Assembly (NCBI GenBank): GCA_012511645.1
Contig: JAAZFP010000275.1
Span: 1 to 10,978, forward strand
Direction: 5' to 3'
Source: Microbacteriaceae bacterium
Lineage (GTDB): Bacteria; Actinomycetota; Actinomycetes; Actinomycetales; Microbacteriaceae
Length of the DNA: 10,978 nucleotides
Shown here: positions 6,767-10,978 of the stretch, in pieces
How positions within the stretch are numbered: the first letter of the stretch is position 1
Layout of the letters: each line of letters begins with the position of its first letter
Made by a program: the position numbers and the translations under genes
The notes under the pieces: model-generated
What the model was told of the DNA's origin: nothing
The model's input: the letters and a program-made list of their open reading frames with translations, nothing else
Database searches by the model: none

Positions 6767-8779
6767 TCACCAAATAGCGACGCGATCCTCGGGTGCGAGC
6801 CAGAGCGCATCACCCGGCTGTGTACCGTATGCCTCGTGGAACGGGGTGAGATTCGCGACAATCTGGTTACAGCGGAACTCGTTCGGTGAGTGTGGGTCGA
6901 TGGTGAGCAGCCGCACCGTCTCTTCGGGCCGTGACGTCTGCTGCCAAGCCTGCGCCCACGCCAAGAAGAAGCGCTCGGCGCCGGTGAGCCCCTCGACCAC
7001 GGGAGGCTCTGCGCCGTTCAGCGAACGCAGGTAGGCCTTCCATGCGATTTCGAGCCCCGATAGGTCACCGATGTTCTCACCGATGGTGAGCTCGCCGTTT
7101 ACCTTCTGACCGTCCGCGCCCTCTGGTGACAGCGCGTTGTACTGCGCGATGAGCGCACCGGTGCGCGCCTCAAACGCAGCCCGGTCGTCTTCGGTCCACC
7201 AGTCGGTGAGCTTGCCATCACCGTCATAGCGCGACCCCTGATCGTCGAAGCCGTGACCAATCTCGTGGCCGATCACCGCGCCGATGGCGCCGAAGTTCGC
7301 AGCGTCGTCCCAGGTCACATCGAAGAACGGGGGCTGCAAGATGGCCGCCGGGAACACGATCTCGTTGAAGCCCGGATTGTAGTAGGCATTGACCGTCTGC
7401 GGGGTCATGAACCACTCGTCGCGATCGATGGGCTTGCCCACCTTGCCGAGCTCGCGGTCAAACTCCATCTCGGCGACGCGGCGCGAGTTGCCAAGCAGAT
7501 CGGTCGCGTCGACCGCAAGCGCCGAATAGTCGCGCCACTTCACCGGGTAGCCAATCTTTGGGGTGAACGTGCCCAGTTTCTCGAGTGCGCGCTGCTTGGT
7601 GTCTTCGCCCATCCAGTCGAGCGCCACGATTGAGTCGCGGTAGGCCTCGATGAGGTGGTCGACGAGCACATCCATGGCGGCCTTTGACGACTCGTCGAAG
7701 TGACGCTCGACATAGAGCTTGCCGACGGCCTCACCGACCGCGCCCTCCACGAATGACACGCCGCGGCGCCACCGCTCGCGCTGCTCCTGGGCGCCCGTGA
7801 GCACGGTGCCATAAAACTCGAAGTTGGCGCGCGAGATCTCTTGCGACAGCAGCGCCGCTGATCCGCGCACGATCTGCCAGATCAGCCAGGCGCGCCACGA
7901 CTCGAGCTCATCTTCGACGAGCAGATCTGCGAGCCCCTCGATCGCGTCGGGCTGACCCACGACGACCTCGGCGAATGCCTGCTCAGGGGCGCCGGCCACG
8001 CTCAGGTAGTTCGACCAGTTCAACGCGGGGGTAAGCTGCTGCAGGTCAGCGAAGGTGCGCAGGTTGTAGAGCTTTTGAATGTCGCGGCTGTCAACCCGGT
8101 TCCAGTGCTTGGCCGCGATGCGCGACTCGAGGTCGAACGCGAGGGCCGAAAAGTGCTCGGCCTCGCCCTCAGCGATGCCGACGAGCTGCAGCATGCGGGC
8201 GATGTGCTCGCGGTACTGCTCGCGGATCTCGGCGAACTGATCCTCGCGAAAGTATGACTCGTCGGGCAGGCCGATGCCGCCCTGCATCACGAACACGATG
8301 TAGCGGTCGGGGTTGCCGGGGTCATTGTCGACACCCATGCCAAAGAACCCGCCGAGGCCCTGGCGCTCGAGCTCGGCGACGAGGGTCACGAGCTCATCGA
8401 TCGACGACACGTTGGCGGCTCGGTCAAGATCAGTTGCAATGGGAGTCGCGCCCTGCGCGTCGGCGCGCGCCACATCCATGAAGCTCGCGTAGAGCGCAGC
8501 AATCTTGTCGGCCTCGCGATCGGCGCCACCCTCGATGAGGCCTGGTTCAGGGGCACTCATGCCGGTGATGATGTCACGCACGGCCGCCTCGGCGTTTTCT
8601 GCGAGCACCGCAAACGAGCCATAGCGAGCCTTGTCAGCGGGAATCTCGGTGCGGGCGATCCACTGCCCATTCACATGACGGAACAGGTCATCCTGCGGGC
8701 GAATCGCTGGGTCGAGCTCAGCGAGATCGATGCCAGAGGGGCCGTAGTTGCCGGGTGAGGTCACGTCTGTAGCTGCCAT
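6767..8779 (-). CDS. pepO: M13 family zinc metallopeptidase (neprilysin/PepO type)
   Basis: A zinc endopeptidase that cuts short peptides; 670 residues from this start, the usual size. The zinc motif HEIGH is at 505-509 and the third ligand Glu568 lies in GENIGD, with Asp572 as its orienting partner. The substrate-binding motif NAYYNPGFNEIVFPA precedes HEIGH, and the start SGIDL...RPQDDLFRHVNGQW is the family's N-terminal signature. There is no signal peptide or membrane anchor, so the protein looks cytoplasmic or exported by a non-classical route, as for actinobacterial relatives such as Zmp1. I chose the ATG at 8779 over the GTG at 8788 because the GTG would lie within the likely -10 hexamer. 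It is divergent to the MATE gene and converges on trhO with only 18 bases between stop codons. Nothing indicates a specific substrate. Confidence 0.93.
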   Translation of the reverse strand: MAATDVTSPGNYGPSGIDLAELDPAIRPQDDLFRHVNGQWIARTEIPADKARYGSFAVLAENAEAAVRDIITGMSAPEPGLIEGGADREADKIAALYASFMDVARADAQGATPIATDLDRAANVSSIDELVTLVAELERQGLGGFFGMGVDNDPGNPDRYIVFVMQGGIGLPDESYFREDQFAEIREQYREHIARMLQLVGIAEGEAEHFSALAFDLESRIAAKHWNRVDSRDIQKLYNLRTFADLQQLTPALNWSNYLSVAGAPEQAFAEVVVGQPDAIEGLADLLVEDELESWRAWLIWQIVRGSAALLSQEISRANFEFYGTVLTGAQEQRERWRRGVSFVEGAVGEAVGKLYVERHFDESSKAAMDVLVDHLIEAYRDSIVALDWMGEDTKQRALEKLGTFTPKIGYPVKWRDYSALAVDATDLLGNSRRVAEMEFDRELGKVGKPIDRDEWFMTPQTVNAYYNPGFNEIVFPAAILQPPFFDVTWDDAANFGAIGAVIGHEIGHGFDDQGSRYDGDGKLTDWWTEDDRAAFEARTGALIAQYNALSPEGADGQKVNGELTIGENIGDLSGLEIAWKAYLRSLNGAEPPVVEGLTGAERFFLAWAQAWQQTSRPEETVRLLTIDPHSPNEFRCNQIVANLTPFHEAYGTQPGDALWLAPEDRVAIW

Positions 8780-8786
8780 GCGTCTC

Positions 8787-8792
8787 ACTCTA
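8787..8792 (-). promoter_or_regulatory. -10-like hexamer placed for a leaderless M13 peptidase transcript
   Basis: Reading the minus strand, TAGAGT ends 7 bases before the ATG at 8779. This matches TANNNT and the spacing expected when transcription begins on the start codon. No Shine-Dalgarno site is visible, and the alternative GTG start overlaps this hexamer. Confidence 0.48.
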
Positions 8793-8848
8793 GCGATCGT
8801 GGCTGAATCGCGGGAGCGGGATCAAGGGGTGTGAGTGAGGAGTGCGAG

Positions 8849-8854
8849 TACCCT
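8849..8854 (+). promoter_or_regulatory. -10-like hexamer placed for a leaderless MATE transporter transcript
   Basis: TACCCT ends 6 bases before the ATG at 8861, the same geometry as for trhO and the M13 gene. The purine-rich GAGTGAGGAG at 8832-8841 is about 19 bases from the ATG, too far for ribosome binding. A -35 is not evident. Confidence 0.48.
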
Positions 8855-8860
8855 AGTCTG

Positions 8861-10183
8861 ATGCGCTCGAAACGTGCCATTGACCGCCGCATTGCCTCGC
8901 TCGCGGTGCCGGCGCTCGGCGCGCTCGTTGCCGAGCCGCTGTTTCTCATCGTTGATTCGGCGCTCGTTGGGCACCTCGGCGCGACCCCGCTCGCTGGCCT
9001 CGCGATCGCGAGCACGGTGCTGCAGACCGCAGTGGGGCTCATGATCTTTCTCGCCTACTCGACGACACCCCTGGTGGCCCGGCGCCGGGGCGCCGGGGAT
9101 CTGCGGGGTGCCGTGCAGGCCGGCATCGATGGGCTCTGGCTCGCCTTCGGTCTCGGAGCGGTGCTGGGGCTCGCGATGTGGGCGCTCGCTGATCCGCTCG
9201 TGTCGATCTTTGGCACCGACGAAGCCGTGGCTGCCCAGGCGCGCATTTTCTTGACCATCTCGTGCGCGGGGTTGCCCGCGATGCTCGTCGTGTTCGCCGC
9301 GATGGGGCTGCTGCGCGGCCTGCAAGACACCCGCACCCCGCTGTATGTCGCCGGCATCGGGTTCACCGCGAACGCGCTGCTCAACTGGTGGTTCATCTAC
9401 GGGCTCGGATGGGGCATCGCGGGGAGCGCCTGGGGCACGGTCGTCGCCCAGTGGGGCATGGTTGCGGTCTACCTCGTGATCATCGTGCGGCACACGCGCA
9501 GGCACGGCGCCGGGTTGCTGCCCCGGCGCGACGGGTTCACCCAGGCCGGCGTCAGCGGCGGGTGGCTGTTCGTGCGCACCATCGGCCTGCGCGCCGCGCT
9601 GCTGCTCACCGTCGCTGCGGCTGCCACGCACGGCACGGTCGCAACCGCTGGCTATCAAATCATCTTCACCCTGTTCTCGACGGCGGCGTTCGCCCTCGAC
9701 GCGCTCGCCATTGCGGCGCAGGCGCTCGTCGGTGACGCGCTGGGAGCCCGCGACGGCGAGCGCGCGCGTCAGGTGCTGCGACGCACCGTGTTCTGGGGCA
9801 TCGTCTGCGGGGTCGTGTTCGGTGCGCTGCTTGCCGCGGCGAGCCCGGTGCTTGGGTTCGTGTTCACGAGCGATCCGCAGCTGCTCGCGGTGCTGCCACC
9901 GTCACTGATTGTGCTGGGGATCTCGCTGCCGCTCGGCGGCTACGTCTTCGTGCTCGACGGCGTGCTGATGGGCGCGGGTGACGCGCGCTATCTCGCGTGG
10001 ACGAGCCTCGTGAACCTCGCCGTCTACCTACCAGTGCTGTGGGCCGTCACCGTGCTCGTGCCGACGGGCACCGCAGCGCTCGTGGCGCTCACCGCGGCCT
10101 TCGCGATCGCCTTTATGGCCGCGCGCGCGGTCACGCTCGGCATTCGGGCCCACGGTACCCGCTGGGTGCGGCTCGGGGTGTGA
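8861..10183 (+). CDS. dinF: MATE family (DinF-like) multidrug/toxin exporter
   Basis: A polytopic inner-membrane protein of 440 residues, about the MATE norm, with roughly twelve hydrophobic helices in two matching halves. The N-terminal half begins RRIASLAVPALGALVAEPLF and continues into DSALVGHLG, the helix 1-2 signature of the DinF branch. GLLRGLQDTRTPLY in the middle is the loop signature of the same branch. The second half repeats the pattern, with AFALDALAIAAQALVG and LDGVLMGAGDARY. MATE proteins expel cationic drugs or metabolites in exchange for protons or sodium; the substrate here cannot be told. Elsewhere dinF is often next to lexA, but not here. The frame extends to a GTG at 8831, but the ATG at 8861 gives the typical short basic N-terminus and fits the leaderless signal. 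It is transcribed divergently from the M13 gene across an 81-base gap. Confidence 0.93.
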   Translation: MRSKRAIDRRIASLAVPALGALVAEPLFLIVDSALVGHLGATPLAGLAIASTVLQTAVGLMIFLAYSTTPLVARRRGAGDLRGAVQAGIDGLWLAFGLGAVLGLAMWALADPLVSIFGTDEAVAAQARIFLTISCAGLPAMLVVFAAMGLLRGLQDTRTPLYVAGIGFTANALLNWWFIYGLGWGIAGSAWGTVVAQWGMVAVYLVIIVRHTRRHGAGLLPRRDGFTQAGVSGGWLFVRTIGLRAALLLTVAAAATHGTVATAGYQIIFTLFSTAAFALDALAIAAQALVGDALGARDGERARQVLRRTVFWGIVCGVVFGALLAAASPVLGFVFTSDPQLLAVLPPSLIVLGISLPLGGYVFVLDGVLMGAGDARYLAWTSLVNLAVYLPVLWAVTVLVPTGTAALVALTAAFAIAFMAARAVTLGIRAHGTRWVRLGV

Positions 10184-10204
10184 GCACCGCTCAGCCGTCG
10201 GTGC
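10184..10204 (+). terminator. Possible weak stem-loop between the convergent MATE and hydrolase genes
   Basis: GCACCG (10184-10189) pairs with CGGTGC (10199-10204) around a 9-base loop, directly after the MATE stop codon. There is no T-run. It overlaps the 14-bp tandem repeats, and the same GCACCG could also pair with CGGTGC at 10226-10231. Termination activity is only a guess. Confidence 0.3.
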
Positions 10205-10230
10205 TCAGCCGTCAGCGCTTAGCCGTCGGT
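10189..10230. repeat. Three 14-bp tandem repeats across the hydrolase stop codon
   Basis: Units are gctcagccgtcggt (10189-10202), gctcagccgtcagc (10203-10216) and gcttagccgtcggt (10217-10230). The third contains the last three sense codons and the stop (TAA, + strand 10219-10221) of the hydrolase. On the minus strand every unit reads GACGGCT followed by GA or AA, so each copy carries an Asp-Gly-stop ending, though in shifted frames because 14 is not a multiple of three. Confidence 0.88.
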
Positions 10231-10978
10231 GCAGACGGTGCCCTCAGCAGGGATGGTGCCCTGCACAAAGAACTCCGTCGCGATCTGATCAGCGCAGGCT
10301 GATCCTCGCGTGAACGTCGCAATGTGTCCGGCGCCTTCAACCGTCACGAGCCTCGCGTTACCGAGCTCCTCCACCATCTGCACGGCACCCGCATACGGGG
10401 TGGCGTGATCACCGGTCACCCCAAACACCATCATGGTCGAGTCGCTGGTGTTCGAGAAGTTCAGGTGATCTTCGCCCCGATCTGGGTGCGCTTCGCAGGT
10501 CAGATTCAAGTAGGGGCCCACGGTCGCATCGCTCACCTCTGGGCCACCGAGCAGCTCCGGAAGCCCCTGAGTCTCGATGTAGTGGTAGACCCCCACGAGG
10601 TTGGTGTTCAGCGGGGCCGAAAGGCACCGCACGAGCATCCCGCTTGCGCCCACGGCCTCGCCTCCGCTGCTCATACTCGAGGCAATCTCATCAATTGCGA
10701 CCTGGTTGCCCGCAAGCGCTTCGCCGGCCGTCGTCAGCTGATCACTGCGCATCTCGCCGAGCTTATACAGCGCTGCCGTCAGATACCCACTGAACATCGT
10801 CCCCGTCACTTCCGTACCGTCCGTCGCACGCAGCGGCTGTCCATCGAGGTTAGCGGTCGTTTCGAGCAGTGCCTTCTGGCCGTCGAGAGGACAAAGCGCA
10901 ACCGCATACGTCGTTCCGCACTCGGCAAGCAGATCATCGAGCGAATGAGCGATTGCCTCGCGCTGCTGGTAGCTGCCC
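10219..10978 (-). CDS. Alpha/beta hydrolase of the tripeptidyl aminopeptidase (TAP) type, C-terminal part
   Basis: The frame stays open to the right edge, so only the last 253 residues are seen. The C-terminal TAP-like domain is clear. VFGVTGDHATPY carries the catalytic Asp (codon 10408-10410) and VEGAGHIATF the catalytic His (codon 10324-10326). The tail Cys-Ala-Asp-Gln-Ile followed by GTIPAEGTVC is the usual ending of these enzymes. Several cysteines (in LAECGTT, ALCPLD, VRCLS, LTCEAH, SACADQ and TVCTDG) suggest disulfides and export. The nucleophile Ser and any signal peptide or lipobox lie outside the window. Relatives are secreted peptidases or esterases of actinobacteria; the substrate is unknown. 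The cap region between the two ends is the least conserved part. Internal GTG codons such as the one at 10809 are not the start. It converges on the MATE gene with 35 bases between the stops. Confidence 0.85.
   Translation of the reverse strand, partial: GSYQQREAIAHSLDDLLAECGTTYAVALCPLDGQKALLETTANLDGQPLRATDGTEVTGTMFSGYLTAALYKLGEMRSDQLTTAGEALAGNQVAIDEIASSMSSGGEAVGASGMLVRCLSAPLNTNLVGVYHYIETQGLPELLGGPEVSDATVGPYLNLTCEAHPDRGEDHLNFSNTSDSTMMVFGVTGDHATPYAGAVQMVEELGNARLVTVEGAGHIATFTRGSACADQIATEFFVQGTIPAEGTVCTDG

Noticed and set aside
8822..9658. 278-codon minus-strand open frame
   Set aside because: It is antisense to the MATE gene. Its product is rich in Arg, Glu, Pro and His, a typical reverse reading of hydrophobic high-GC codons.

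Overview
The window looks like chromosome from a high-GC actinobacterium. The protein families and their sequence flavour (actinobacterial PutA architecture, Pat/HisC-type aminotransferase, actinobacterial TrhO, cytosolic M13 peptidase, TAP-type secreted hydrolase) fit Micrococcales, most likely Microbacteriaceae. That placement is inferred from remembered family consensus, not from a search. Coding density is very high. There is no gene-free stretch above about 150 bases, and I see no tRNA, rRNA, CRISPR array, insertion sequence or phage gene.

Layout. (1) Bases 1-4858, minus strand, hold a tight three-gene operon. In transcription order these are a YbhB/YbcL-type PEBP protein (4858-4307), a Pat/HisC-type class I aminotransferase (4310-3192, ATGA overlap with the PEBP gene), and a very long open frame (3182 to beyond base 1; at least 1060 codons, 9 bases after the aminotransferase). 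(2) A divergent intergenic region (4859-4986) separates this operon from a plus-strand GntR/FadR-family regulator (4987-5772). (3) The plus-strand tRNA uridine hydroxylase TrhO (5807-6748) converges with a minus-strand M13 metallopeptidase (8779-6767). (4) A plus-strand MATE/DinF exporter (8861-10183) diverges from the peptidase and converges with a minus-strand TAP-type alpha/beta hydrolase (10219 to beyond the right edge).

The main discovery is the long minus-strand frame at the left. It can be followed, mostly without gaps, along the whole length of actinobacterial PutA (proline dehydrogenase plus glutamate-semialdehyde dehydrogenase). It is free of stop codons, yet nearly every catalytic or cofactor residue I can place in both domains is replaced: the catalytic Cys by Pro, the oxyanion Asn by Gly, the NAD-site Lys by Ile, the general-base Glu by Arg, and the proline-binding Arg-Arg pair by Ala-Leu. 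It looks like a full-length double pseudoenzyme kept in an operon with an amino-acid aminotransferase. I know of no described function for such a protein.

Secondary patterns. Three genes (trhO, the M13 peptidase and the MATE exporter) have a TANNNT -10-like hexamer 6-7 bases before their start codon, the arrangement expected for leaderless transcripts. The operon genes and the GntR gene instead show Shine-Dalgarno signals, or translational coupling for the last gene. Three short tandem duplications (18 bp x3, 12 bp x2, 14 bp x3) sit exactly at gene termini. How the genes work together is mostly unknown. The regulator may control the divergent operon, and the remaining genes look like unrelated housekeeping or transport neighbours.
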